A stretch of 64,000 nucleotides of DNA. It comes from Pseudacidobacterium ailaaui (GTDB lineage Bacteria > Acidobacteriota > Terriglobia > Terriglobales > Acidobacteriaceae). Both the position numbers and the translations under genes were made by a program. Below, in pieces: positions 54,117 to 63,278 of the stretch; position 1 is the first letter of the stretch; each line of letters begins with the position of its first letter. The stretch spans positions 2,325,001 through 2,389,000 of the forward strand of contig NZ_JIAL01000001.1 of assembly GCF_000688455.1 (NCBI RefSeq), given 5' to 3'. The notes beneath the pieces were generated by a model. The model did no database searches, was not told where the DNA came from, and worked only from the letters and a program-made list of their open reading frames with translations.

Positions 54117-54824
54117 CTATTCCTGAGTGATGTCCAGACTGCCCATCCCAACATTGACTTCCATGGGGCCATTGCCGGTGCCGCTATCGTTACGGCTGAC
54201 GACGATATGCCCATTGCGGCCGCCGGGGCGGCGGTCGTGGAGCGAACCCATTCCGATGTTGACTTCCAGGCCGGAGTAGTCCTTGTCTCCATTTAAAAGC
54301 AGCTTCATGTCGCCCATGCCAACGTTGATTTCGCGCTGACCCGCAGTGCCAATGGCATCAAAGACAAGGTTTCCCCGGCCAAGGTTGAATTCATTTCTGG
54401 AATTGGCCTCCATCGGAACGATCAAGGTGACAGTGGCATGGGCTGACTTGGGAAATTTGAGATGAATGGTTCCGTGTGCGGGCGTGACGTCAAAAAGATG
54501 AACATAATCCACAGCATCGTGGCCGTCCGGCCGGGACTGCATCTCCACCTGCAACTTCAGTTGTTTTGCCTGTTTGTCGGGACGTATGTGCAGATCCGCA
54601 TCGCAGACGCTTACCTCAAGTCCGCCGGTGCCTGTATAGGGCCGGACCAGCTCCAGATGCTGCGGCTGCACGAGGTCTCCGGCTTGTGGCTGAAAGGGAC
54701 GGTCTGCGACAGGCTGCCCGTTGCAGTTCATATTGTCGGCGCGCGCCAGGATGCCGCAGGAAAAGACCAGCAACAGCAAGGAAAATCGGAGCCAGAGGCT
54801 GCCTATTTGTTTTTTGTCCTTCAT
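54117..54824 (-). CDS. Secreted beta-solenoid (DUF4097-like) protein, first of pair
   Basis: A 235-residue protein. MKDKKQIGSLWLRFSLLLLVFSCGILARA is a signal peptide, which fixes the start at 54824. The mature part has repeats INVGMGDMKLLL, VNIGMGSLHDRR and VNVGMGSLDITQ, each a strand with a Gly-x-Gly turn. It shares this design with the gene after it, so the pair arose by duplication or has a joint role. No catalytic residues are evident. It is divergent from guaB. Confidence 0.65.
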   Translation of the reverse strand: MKDKKQIGSLWLRFSLLLLVFSCGILARADNMNCNGQPVADRPFQPQAGDLVQPQHLELVRPYTGTGGLEVSVCDADLHIRPDKQAKQLKLQVEMQSRPDGHDAVDYVHLFDVTPAHGTIHLKFPKSAHATVTLIVPMEANSRNEFNLGRGNLVFDAIGTAGQREINVGMGDMKLLLNGDKDYSGLEVNIGMGSLHDRRPGGRNGHIVVSRNDSGTGNGPMEVNVGMGSLDITQE

Positions 54825-54980
54825 GGGAAACCATACGCAAAAGGCCGATCTGTTGTTCCCTTGAGATTTGCCCTCAAAACTCAATCTCTCTACAATCAAA
54901 AGAACCACTTTGAGTGATCAACGGCTGTATTGACAGCGGTCCTACAACCCGCGAAGCCCTCTTCGCACCTGAAGAACAAC

Positions 54981-56504
54981 ATGATTGAGCACCCAGTCCC
55001 TGAAGCGCTTACTTTTGACGATGTATTACTGGTCCCGGCCTACAGTGAAGTTGTTCCGGCCCTGGTCAGCACGCAAACCAGGCTTACCAACCGTATCCGG
55101 CTGAATACGCCGCTGTTGAGCGCGGCCATGGACACGGTGACCGAATCGCGCCTGGCCATCGCGATGGCCCAGCAGGGAGGCATCGGGATTGTCCATCGCA
55201 ACCTGACCATCGAGCAGCAGGCGGCAGAGATTGACAAGGTGAAGCGTTCAGAAAGCGGCATGATTGTGGACCCGGTCACCATCAGTCCGGAACAGCACAT
55301 CTCGGATGCGCTGGAAGTCATGCGCAAATACAAAATTTCCGGCGTACCGGTGACCAAGGGCAAGAAGCTGGTCGGTATCCTGACCAACCGCGACCTGCGC
55401 TTTGAGACGCGCACCGACATTCCCATTGGCGACGTGATGACAAAGGAAAACCTCATCACCGTGCCCGTAGGGACAACGCTCGAAGAGGCCGAGCGGATTT
55501 TGCACCAGCACCGCGTGGAAAAGCTGCTGGTTGTCAACGAGCAGTACGAACTGAAGGGCCTGATCACGGTCAAAGACATCCAGAAAAAACTGAAATATCC
55601 CAACGCCGCAAAGGACGAGCAGGGCCGTCTGCGGGTAGGCGCGGCCATTGGTGCCACGGGTGATTTTCTGGAACGCGCCGCTGAGATGGTCCGCTACCGG
55701 GTGGATGTTCTTGCCATTGATTCAGCGCACGGACACTCATCGCGCGTGCTGGAGGCGGTGCGCGAAGTGAAACGGCGTTTCCCTGATGTAGACCTGCTGG
55801 CCGGAAACGTTGCTACTTATGAAGGTGCAAGGGCGCTGATGCAGGCGGGGGCCGATGCGGTGAAGGTCGGCATCGGACCCGGCTCCATCTGCACCACACG
55901 CATGGTGACTGGGGCCGGAATGCCGCAGATTACGGCCATCAGCGAGGCCTACCGCGCAGGGCGCGAGTTCAACATTCCGATCATCGCCGACGGGGGCATC
56001 AAGTATTCCGGTGACATTGCCAAAGCGATTGCTGCCGGGGCCAGCAGTGTGATGATCGGGTCACTGTTTGCCGGTGTGGATGAAAGCCCGGGAGAAACGA
56101 TCCTTTACCAGGGCCGTTCGTTCAAGGCCTACCGCGGCATGGGTTCGCTTTCAGCCATGGCCCAGGGTTCCGGCGAGCGGTACTTCCAGAGCAGCCGAGA
56201 CATTGAACAGGCCGCCGAACGCTCGACAGGGGTGGTTTCGCGGGAAGGCAATGGACAGAACCGTCTGGCCAAATTTGTTCCCGAGGGGATTGAGGGCCGC
56301 GTACCCCATCGCGGGCCGCTGGAAGCAATGGTCTACCAGCTGGTCGGGGGCCTACGTTCAGGCATGGGTTACCTCGGTTGCGCCACGATCGAAGAGCTCC
56401 AGACCAAATCGCGTTTCGTGCGCATTACCAATGCCGGGCTGCGGGAAAGCCATGTGCATGACGTCATCATTACGCGCGAGGCCCCAAACTATCACGTGGA
56501 GTAG
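54981..56504 (+). CDS. guaB: Inosine-5'-monophosphate dehydrogenase
   Basis: A 507-residue cytosolic enzyme that oxidises IMP to XMP with NAD+, the committed step to GMP. Marks are [16 protein letters not shown], a pair of CBS domains at about 95-210, [14 protein letters not shown], the catalytic Cys 304 in [33 protein letters not shown] and the flap with [17 protein letters not shown] 54981 gives [14 protein letters not shown]; a TTG at 54930 is also in frame. The nearby GDP-mannose genes use the guanine nucleotide this pathway supplies. Confidence 0.96.
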   Translation: MIEHPVPEALTFDDVLLVPAYSEVVPALVSTQTRLTNRIRLNTPLLSAAMDTVTESRLAIAMAQQGGIGIVHRNLTIEQQAAEIDKVKRSESGMIVDPVTISPEQHISDALEVMRKYKISGVPVTKGKKLVGILTNRDLRFETRTDIPIGDVMTKENLITVPVGTTLEEAERILHQHRVEKLLVVNEQYELKGLITVKDIQKKLKYPNAAKDEQGRLRVGAAIGATGDFLERAAEMVRYRVDVLAIDSAHGHSSRVLEAVREVKRRFPDVDLLAGNVATYEGARALMQAGADAVKVGIGPGSICTTRMVTGAGMPQITAISEAYRAGREFNIPIIADGGIKYSGDIAKAIAAGASSVMIGSLFAGVDESPGETILYQGRSFKAYRGMGSLSAMAQGSGERYFQSSRDIEQAAERSTGVVSREGNGQNRLAKFVPEGIEGRVPHRGPLEAMVYQLVGGLRSGMGYLGCATIEELQTKSRFVRITNAGLRESHVHDVIITREAPNYHVE

Positions 56505-56506
56505 AG

Positions 56507-57646
56507 CTACTCAATCTGCTGGGGCGTAATCTCAGTGCTGGAGGGGTGCGAGGCCGAGGCCTGGTTTTTCAGCCTGGCGAACTCCTCAAGCGCGTGCTTC
56601 TGCTCTTCCGGGTGTCCGAGCGCCCGTTCTGCCTGTGCCAGCCGATACCACGCTACCGGGTCTTTGGGGTCCAGTGCCAGGGCCTGGTGCAGCTGCTGTT
56701 CGGCCAGATCGGGACGGCTCTGCATGACTGCGGCGGCAAGCCCAACGTGCGCCTCTTCAAATTCGGGCCAGTGGGAGAGGGCCTGTTCAAAGTATTTTGC
56801 GGCTTCTGATTCCTGCCCCTGCTGGCGATAGATTTCCGCCAGCTCATAGGCTGCATTGGCGTTGGAGGGGTCGATGGCGAGCTCCTGCTGAAATTCTGAG
56901 GCGGCCTCGGCTGCGTTTTTGGGACCCTCTTTGAGGAGCGCGCGACCGATGCGGAAGTGGATATTTGGTTTTTCCGGGTCAAGTCTGAGGACTTCGCGGT
57001 AATCGCGGATGGCTTCTTCTGTCTGGCCCTGGCTTTCCTGCGCCTCTCCGGCGGCCATCAGCCCCCAGACCGAATGGGGCGCACTTTGGAAGAGCTTTTG
57101 TGCAGCAAGAAAGGCCTCATTGCCGAAGATCTTGCTGGCGTAATAGAGGATTTCCGGGTCCTCGGGGTAGGCCTTTTGCAGGGCAAGCGCCGTTTCAACG
57201 GCCTGGGTGTCATCGTGCAGGGAGATGTATGCGCGTTCCAGACGCAGGCCGCACATCCTCTTCAGTTCGGTCCCGGAAGCCCGGAAGCACTTTTCCAGAC
57301 CGGGCAGCGCCTGTTGAAACTGGCCTTGTTCTGAAAGAGACATGGCCAACAGTGCGTCTACCTGAGGAAGAGAAGGCTTCATCTGGCGGGCGCGACGCAA
57401 TTCAGCTGCCGCAAGGTCGAATTTGCCTTCCTTGAAATAGACCACGCCCAGCGCGGCGTGGATTTCAGGGGTTTCCGGCTGTAACCTGACAAGCCGCTGA
57501 TAGGCCTGCTCGGCGGTGGCGTATTGTCCTTGTTCAAGCGCTTTCTGGCCTTGCTGCAAGAGGGACTGCGCATCGTCCTGTGCGCGGCCTGCCGTGGGGC
57601 AGCACAACAGAAGACAGAGGGCCGCAACGGTGGTCCAGTTCTGCAT
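56507..57646 (-). CDS. Secreted TPR-repeat protein
   Basis: A 379-residue protein with a signal peptide (MQNWTTVAALCLLLCCPTAGRAQ). About eight TPR units follow (ALEQGQYATAEQAYQRLVRLQPETPEIHAALG; QGQTEEAIRDYREVLRLDPEKPNIHFRIG; HQALALDPKDPVAWYRLAQAERALG). It is probably a periplasmic scaffold. TAGACT ends 7 bases before ATG 57646 with no Shine-Dalgarno. It is divergent from manA and convergent with guaB (2 bases apart). Confidence 0.75.
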   Translation of the reverse strand: MQNWTTVAALCLLLCCPTAGRAQDDAQSLLQQGQKALEQGQYATAEQAYQRLVRLQPETPEIHAALGVVYFKEGKFDLAAAELRRARQMKPSLPQVDALLAMSLSEQGQFQQALPGLEKCFRASGTELKRMCGLRLERAYISLHDDTQAVETALALQKAYPEDPEILYYASKIFGNEAFLAAQKLFQSAPHSVWGLMAAGEAQESQGQTEEAIRDYREVLRLDPEKPNIHFRIGRALLKEGPKNAAEAASEFQQELAIDPSNANAAYELAEIYRQQGQESEAAKYFEQALSHWPEFEEAHVGLAAAVMQSRPDLAEQQLHQALALDPKDPVAWYRLAQAERALGHPEEQKHALEEFARLKNQASASHPSSTEITPQQIE

Positions 57647-57653
57647 AGATGGG

Positions 57654-57659
57654 AGTCTA
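57654..57659 (-). promoter_or_regulatory. -10-like TAGACT before the TPR gene
   Basis: On the minus strand it ends 7 bases before the ATG at 57646, placed for leaderless transcription. Confidence 0.4.
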
Positions 57660-57722
57660 TCTCTAAAGCGCGGAGAGAGGCCACAGCAACGATGTGTGAT
57701 GCCGGGAGAGCGTCGTTTCAGG

Positions 57723-57728
57723 CATACT
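57723..57728 (+). promoter_or_regulatory. -10-like CATACT before manA
   Basis: It ends 8 bases before the manA ATG; no Shine-Dalgarno is visible. Together with the box at 57654-57659 it makes two back-to-back leaderless-type promoters within 90 bases. Confidence 0.4.
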
Positions 57729-57736
57729 GAAAGTAC

Positions 57737-58675
57737 ATGCAAGCCTTACACCCATTCAGACTTGCTCCTTATTTTCGGACCCGCATCTGGGGGTTCCACG
57801 ACCTTTCACCCTGGTTTGATTACAAAACCGAAGGCGAGCCGATTGGCGAAGTCTGGCTGACCGGCGAGATGTGCACGGCCGACACCGGCCCCTTCAAAGG
57901 CCAGCCCCTTAAGGAAATTACCGCAGCAAATGGCGAAGCGCTGCTGGGCGAAGGGCGCGCGGGAGAGGAATTTCCTCTGCTGATTAAGGTCTTGTTTCCA
58001 AAGGAAAAGCTCAGCGTGCAGGTGCATCCGGACGATGCGATGGCGCAGCGTTATGGCGAGCCGCGCGGCAAGACCGAATGCTGGTATGCGCTCGACGCTG
58101 GGCCAGGAGCGGAGGTCGCCCTGGGGATCAAGCCGGGAACCAGTCCGGAGCAGGTGCGTGCTGCGATTGAGGAGTCCCGGCTGGAAGATTTGCTGACGAT
58201 TATCCCGGTCCACAAAGGGGACATGATTTTTGTGGACGCCGGGACCGTCCATGCAATCTGGCCCGGTGCGGTATTGCTGGAAACGCAGCAGACCAGCGAT
58301 CTGACATATCGGATGTATGATTACGGACGCCCGCGTGAGCTGCATCTGGACAAATCGATGGAAGCGATGCGCTTGACGACTGGAGCAGGTAAAGTGGCCC
58401 CGAGGAATGTGAACGGGCATTCGGTCCTGATTGACCAGAAATATTTCCGGGTGGAGAAATGGAACGGCACGCTTCCGTCGGCCCAAAACGCTTCTGCCAA
58501 TGTGGTGCAGATGCTGTTTGTGGCGGAAGGGAAGCTGACCCTCGAAGGGGAGGGACTAGAGCCGTTTTCCCTGGACCGCTGCCAACTTGCGGTCATCCCG
58601 GCCAGCGCAAAGGACTGGACACTCAAATCAGATGGCGCTGCTGAAGTGATGCGTATTCTTCCACAATCTGCCTGA
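57737..58675 (+). CDS. manA: Mannose-6-phosphate isomerase, class I
   Basis: A 312-residue cytosolic zinc enzyme that interconverts fructose 6-phosphate and mannose 6-phosphate. Marks are LAPYFRTRIWG, IGEVWLTGEMC, FPLLIKVLFPKEKLSVQVHPDDAMAQ (zinc ligands QVHPDD), KTECWYALDAGPGAEVALG and VDAGTVHAIWPGAVLLETQQTSDLTYRMYDYGR. It heads the run manA-manC-phosphomannomutase-pgi. Confidence 0.93.
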   Translation: MQALHPFRLAPYFRTRIWGFHDLSPWFDYKTEGEPIGEVWLTGEMCTADTGPFKGQPLKEITAANGEALLGEGRAGEEFPLLIKVLFPKEKLSVQVHPDDAMAQRYGEPRGKTECWYALDAGPGAEVALGIKPGTSPEQVRAAIEESRLEDLLTIIPVHKGDMIFVDAGTVHAIWPGAVLLETQQTSDLTYRMYDYGRPRELHLDKSMEAMRLTTGAGKVAPRNVNGHSVLIDQKYFRVEKWNGTLPSAQNASANVVQMLFVAEGKLTLEGEGLEPFSLDRCQLAVIPASAKDWTLKSDGAAEVMRILPQSA

Positions 58676-58695
58676 AAACTCACGGATGGAGGCAC

Positions 58696-59811
58696 ATGCC
58701 CAAGGCAATTGATTTTCGGCCCGTCATTCTGGCTGGGGGAAGCGGTACGCGCTTCTGGCCGCGAAGCCGTAAAGCGCGCGCCAAACAGGTGCTGGCGCTC
58801 GATGGCGAACGTACGATGATCCAGCGCACGGTGGACCGCCTGCTTCCGCTGGCAAAACGAGAGGACTTCTGGGTCATCACCAATGATCTGCTTTCCCCCA
58901 CGATTTGCGAGCAGCTGGATATTGTTCCGCAGCAGCAGGTGGTCTGCGAACCTGCGGCGCGCAACACTGCTCCGGCAGCCGGACTGGCTGCGTTTCTGGT
59001 GGAGAAGCAAAACCCCGATGCTGTGCTGGGCATCTTTCCAGCCGACCACGTAATCGGCGATGAAGCGGCCTTCCTCTCCGTGCTGGAGCACGCTGTAAAG
59101 ATTGCGGCCGCTGGCGAGAACATGGTGGTGCTGGGAGTAACACCCACACGCCCGGAGACCGGCTACGGCTATATCGAAACCGGAGAAGCGCTCGCTGACG
59201 GCTCACTGCGCGTGCGCCGCTTTACCGAAAAGCCGAACCAGGAAAAGGCAGAAGAGTTTGTCGCCGCGGGCAATTACCACTGGAACAGCGGCATCTTTAT
59301 CTGGAGTGCCCGCACGCTGGCCAACGCGGTCCGCGAGCACCTTCCGGAGACGGCGCCGTATCTGGAGGAGATTGCCGCAGCCTATGGTTCGCCTGGTTTT
59401 CGTAAGGTGTTCGAGGAACTGTATCCCAAATGCGAGAACATCAGCGTGGATTACGCAGTCCTGGAGCCGCGTTCGGCCAAAGGGGAGCACTATTCGGACC
59501 TATATTGTCTGCCGGCAAATTTTGGCTGGAATGACCTTGGCTCCTGGGCCGCGCTTTATGAGCACCAGCTGTCTCAGGCACAATTCGTGGACAAGCACGG
59601 CAATGTGACCGAAAGTGCAGGCAGCCTGCCCGTGGATGCGCATGGGAATTACGTCTTCAGCCCGAAGAAATTTGTGGCGCTGGTGGGGGTCAAAGACCTG
59701 GTCGTGGTTGAGACCGAGGATGCCATTCTGATTGCGGGCCGGGACCACTCGCAGGATGTAGGAAAAGTGGTAAAGCAGCTTGCTGCCGAGGGCCGGAAAG
59801 AGTTGATTTAG
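58696..59811 (+). CDS. manC: Mannose-1-phosphate guanylyltransferase
   Basis: A 371-residue cytosolic enzyme that makes GDP-mannose from mannose 1-phosphate and GTP. Marks are VILAGGSGTRFWPRSRKARAKQVLAL, CEPAARNTAPA, IFPADHVIGDE, VTPTRPETGYGYIETG, FTEKPNQEKAEEF and WNSGIFIWSA. It lacks the C-terminal isomerase half of bifunctional forms, in keeping with a separate manA 20 bases upstream. Confidence 0.93.
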   Translation: MPKAIDFRPVILAGGSGTRFWPRSRKARAKQVLALDGERTMIQRTVDRLLPLAKREDFWVITNDLLSPTICEQLDIVPQQQVVCEPAARNTAPAAGLAAFLVEKQNPDAVLGIFPADHVIGDEAAFLSVLEHAVKIAAAGENMVVLGVTPTRPETGYGYIETGEALADGSLRVRRFTEKPNQEKAEEFVAAGNYHWNSGIFIWSARTLANAVREHLPETAPYLEEIAAAYGSPGFRKVFEELYPKCENISVDYAVLEPRSAKGEHYSDLYCLPANFGWNDLGSWAALYEHQLSQAQFVDKHGNVTESAGSLPVDAHGNYVFSPKKFVALVGVKDLVVVETEDAILIAGRDHSQDVGKVVKQLAAEGRKELI

Positions 59812-59934
59812 CGAACCTGACAAATTCATTGCTGCGATTGGGGCATGGCAAATGCCGCGGTGCCCCTGAGCGGTCCTGGTTGGAATGCCAACCTGAATGA
59901 ATTCGCACAGGACGACAATTGGTTTAGGGGAAAC

Positions 59935-61371
59935 ATGGGGAATTCAAGCGTCATCAAGTTCGGCACCGACGGCTGGCGAGGAGTCATCGCCGATGATTTT
60001 ACCTTTGACAATGTCCGTCTCGCGGCGGCGGCAATCGGACATTACATCCTGTCCAGAAAGGACCCGGGCGAAGGCGTTTGCATCGGATACGACACGCGCT
60101 TCGGGTCCCAGGCCTTTGCTCAGACCGTAGCTGAAGTCCTTGCCTTCGCAGGCATACCTGTCAAACTGGCGGACCGCATCACGCCGACGCCGGCGCTTTC
60201 CTATGGTGTGCGCGCGCACTGTGCGGCAGGCGGAGTGATGATTACGTCGAGCCACAATCCTTACCAATGGAACGGTGTGAAATACAAGGCCTACTATGGC
60301 GGGTCTGGCAGGCCCACGATCATTTCGGAAATCGAAAGCTATCTGGGCAAGCCACTACCGAAGGCCGCATCTTCGGCAAAGATTGAGATGGTGGATTTCC
60401 AGACGCCCTATGTGGAAGCCATCTCAAAATTCGCCGATCTCGACCTCATCCGCAAATCCGGCCTGAAGTTTGCTGTGGACTGCATGTATGGTGCGGGCCG
60501 CGGCGTTCTTGCCGACATCTTTACCCAAATTGGTGTGGAGTTCGTTGAGATCCGTGCGCAGCATGATCCGCTCTTTCCGGGAATCAATCCGGAGCCGATC
60601 GAGCCGCACATCCGCGCCTTACAGGAAGCTACAGTGCAGCACGGCTGCCACGCCGGATTTGCCACCGATGGCGATGCCGACCGCATTGGTGCCGTCGATG
60701 AGCACGGGAACTTTGTGGACCCGCACAAGATTTTCTCTGTCTTGCTGCAATGGCTGCTGGAACGCAAGAAATGGCCCGGCGATGTGACCCGCGCCTTCAA
60801 CACAACAAAGATGCTGGACCGCATCTGCGCACGTTATGGGCGCACACTGCACGAGCACGGCATTGGCTTCAAATACGTCTGTGACCTGATGCTGGAAAAG
60901 GACATTCTCATCGGCGGCGAGGAATCCGGAGGCATTGGCATCAAGCGGCACCTGCCGGAGCGTGATGGTCTGCTGAACGCCCTGCTTTTGGCCAACGTCA
61001 TGGCGGAAGAGGGCCGCACGCTGGGGCAACTGGTCGCACGACTACAGGAAGAATATGGCGAGCACCAGTACGGCCGCCTGGACCTGCACATCCAGGACGA
61101 TCTGAAAAACGCGACCATTGCAAAAGCGCGCGCCGGCGTAAAAGAATTTGCCGGAATGCCCGTGGAGCACGTGGAAACGCTGGACGGCATCAAATTCTTT
61201 TTGAAGAACCCGGAAGCGGCATCCAAACCCAAGGCTGCGGAAACCTGGCTGCTGCTGCGCGCCTCAGGGACAGAGCCGCTGCTGCGGATCTATTCTGAGT
61301 CCTGCTCGAAGGAGTCTGTAAACAAACTGCTGGAAGCAGCACGTGAATTTGCGATGAACAGCCTAGGGTAA
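59935..61371 (+). CDS. Phosphomannomutase/phosphoglucomutase
   Basis: A 478-residue cytosolic alpha-D-phosphohexomutase interconverting 6- and 1-phosphates of mannose or glucose. Marks are VIKFGTDGWRGVIADDFTFDN, the phosphoserine loop TSSHNP (Ser 106), the Mg loop DGDADR (245-250), the sugar loop GGEESGGIG and the phosphate loop RASGTEPLLRIYSES. ATG 59935 with AGGGG upstream fits relatives; ATG 59845 is also in frame. Its place between manC and pgi makes mannose the likely main substrate. Confidence 0.9.
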   Translation: MGNSSVIKFGTDGWRGVIADDFTFDNVRLAAAAIGHYILSRKDPGEGVCIGYDTRFGSQAFAQTVAEVLAFAGIPVKLADRITPTPALSYGVRAHCAAGGVMITSSHNPYQWNGVKYKAYYGGSGRPTIISEIESYLGKPLPKAASSAKIEMVDFQTPYVEAISKFADLDLIRKSGLKFAVDCMYGAGRGVLADIFTQIGVEFVEIRAQHDPLFPGINPEPIEPHIRALQEATVQHGCHAGFATDGDADRIGAVDEHGNFVDPHKIFSVLLQWLLERKKWPGDVTRAFNTTKMLDRICARYGRTLHEHGIGFKYVCDLMLEKDILIGGEESGGIGIKRHLPERDGLLNALLLANVMAEEGRTLGQLVARLQEEYGEHQYGRLDLHIQDDLKNATIAKARAGVKEFAGMPVEHVETLDGIKFFLKNPEAASKPKAAETWLLLRASGTEPLLRIYSESCSKESVNKLLEAAREFAMNSLG

Positions 61372-61462
61372 AAAAACAGACGTTTGCAAAAGGAATGGGG
61401 GACCAGCTTTACAGCATCCCTGCGATCTCTGAAGACCCAGCCGTCGAAAGAAAGGAAGCCAT

Positions 61463-63097
61463 ATGGCCACTCAAGTCCCGTCCGCTCCGCTGACGCAGCT
61501 TACTGCGTGGAAGGCACTGGAATCACACTATCAGCAGGTCAAAGACCTTTCTCTGCGCACCCTGTTTGCCGAGGACCCCAAACGCGGCGAGCGCTTTTCT
61601 TTAGAAGCCGTCGGCATTTACCTGGATTACTCGAAAAACCGCATCACGGAAGAAACGCTGCGCCTGCTGCTGCAACTGGCTGAAGAGAGCGGCCTGCGCC
61701 AGCACATCGATGCCATGTTCCGCGGAGACAAGATCAATGTGACAGAAAACCGCGCTGTGCTGCACACTGCGCTGCGCGCGCCCCGAGGGGCCGACATCCA
61801 GGTTGATGGAAGGAACGTGGTTCCTGAAGTGCATGAGGTACTTGACCGCATGGCGGCGTTTTCTGATCGTGTACGCAGCGGCGAATGGAAGGGCTTTACG
61901 GGCAAGCGCATCCGTAATGTTGTCAATATCGGGATCGGCGGTTCGGACCTTGGTCCGGTGATGGCCTATGAGGCGCTGCGTCATTACAGCCGCCGCGACA
62001 TGGTCTTTCGCTTTGTCTCCAATGTGGACGGAACGGATTTTGCGGAAGCCACGATCGACCTGGACCCGGAAGAGACGCTTTTCATTATCTCTTCGAAGAC
62101 CTTCACCACGCTAGAAACCATGACCAACGCGCAGACGGCCCGCGAGTGGAGCCTGAAGAAGCTGGGCGATCCCAAGGCGGTGGCCAAGCACTTTGTTGCG
62201 GTTTCCACCAATGCCGCCGAAGTGTCAAAGTTTGGCATTGATACGGCCAACATGTTCGGCTTCTGGGACTGGGTCGGCGGGCGTTATTCGATGGATTCGG
62301 CCATTGGACTTTCGACGATGCTGGCCATCGGTCCGGACAACTTCAGGAAGATGCTGGCCGGATTCCGTGAGATGGACGAGCACTTCCGCACTGCTCCTTT
62401 TGAGAAGAACCTGCCGGTGCTGATGGGCCTGCTGACGGTGTGGTATGCAGACTTCTTCGGTGCAGAAACAGTGGCCGTGCTGCCCTATGATCAATATCTG
62501 AAGCGATTTCCCGCCTACCTGCAGCAGCTCACCATGGAGAGCAACGGAAAATCGGTGACACTGGGCGGCGCGCGCGTGGACTACCAGACGGGGGCCATCT
62601 TCTGGGGTGAGCCGGGGACCAATGGACAGCATTCGTTCTACCAGCTCATCCATCAGGGAACCCATCTGATTCCGTGTGATTTTCTTGGTTTTGCCAAAAC
62701 GCTGAATCCGCTGGGCAACCACCATGACCTTCTGATGGCCAATGTCTTTGCGCAAGGTGAGGCGCTGGCCTTTGGCAAGACGCCGGAACAGGTGAAGGCC
62801 GAGGGTACTCCGGACTGGCTGGTCCCGCACCGCGTCTTTGAGGGCAACCGTCCGTCGAACACGCTTCTGCTGGAAAAGCTTACGCCGGAAGCATTGGGCA
62901 AACTTGTGGCCCTCTATGAGCACAGTGTCTTTACTCAGGGTGTTATCTGGCAGATCAATTCCTTTGACCAGTGGGGTGTGGAACTGGGCAAGGTGCTGGC
63001 TAAAAACATCATCTCTGAGCTAGAGGGCAAGGGAGAGGGCAAGCACGACAGCTCAACCAGTGCGCTGATTGCGCGCTACCAAAAACTGAAGGGATAA
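61463..63097 (+). CDS. pgi: Glucose-6-phosphate isomerase
   Basis: A 544-residue cytosolic enzyme that interconverts glucose 6-phosphate and fructose 6-phosphate. Marks are [89 protein letters not shown] and [26 protein letters not shown] precedes the ATG. It supplies fructose 6-phosphate to the manA pathway upstream and serves glycolysis. Confidence 0.96.
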   Translation: MATQVPSAPLTQLTAWKALESHYQQVKDLSLRTLFAEDPKRGERFSLEAVGIYLDYSKNRITEETLRLLLQLAEESGLRQHIDAMFRGDKINVTENRAVLHTALRAPRGADIQVDGRNVVPEVHEVLDRMAAFSDRVRSGEWKGFTGKRIRNVVNIGIGGSDLGPVMAYEALRHYSRRDMVFRFVSNVDGTDFAEATIDLDPEETLFIISSKTFTTLETMTNAQTAREWSLKKLGDPKAVAKHFVAVSTNAAEVSKFGIDTANMFGFWDWVGGRYSMDSAIGLSTMLAIGPDNFRKMLAGFREMDEHFRTAPFEKNLPVLMGLLTVWYADFFGAETVAVLPYDQYLKRFPAYLQQLTMESNGKSVTLGGARVDYQTGAIFWGEPGTNGQHSFYQLIHQGTHLIPCDFLGFAKTLNPLGNHHDLLMANVFAQGEALAFGKTPEQVKAEGTPDWLVPHRVFEGNRPSNTLLLEKLTPEALGKLVALYEHSVFTQGVIWQINSFDQWGVELGKVLAKNIISELEGKGEGKHDSSTSALIARYQKLKG

Positions 63098-63111
63098 ATC
63101 GCGCATGGGAA

Positions 63112-63139
63112 AGGGGAAGGCAGGCTTTCACCTTCCCCT
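63112..63139 (+). terminator. Terminator-like hairpin after pgi
   Basis: AGGGGAAGG (63112-63120) pairs perfectly with CCTTCCCCT (63131-63139) over a 10-base loop. There is no clear T run. Confidence 0.55.
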
Positions 63140-63278
63140 GCATTGGATTTGGGCCGCTGCGCCGTCCCTGCCGTAACTTTTTCCTGGCAAATGTGTTTTT
63201 ACAAGTGACGCGGAAATAAAGCCAACGTCTATCCAGAAGAAAGTGGCCACGTTCCGCGCTGCTTTCGAGGTTGTTGCG

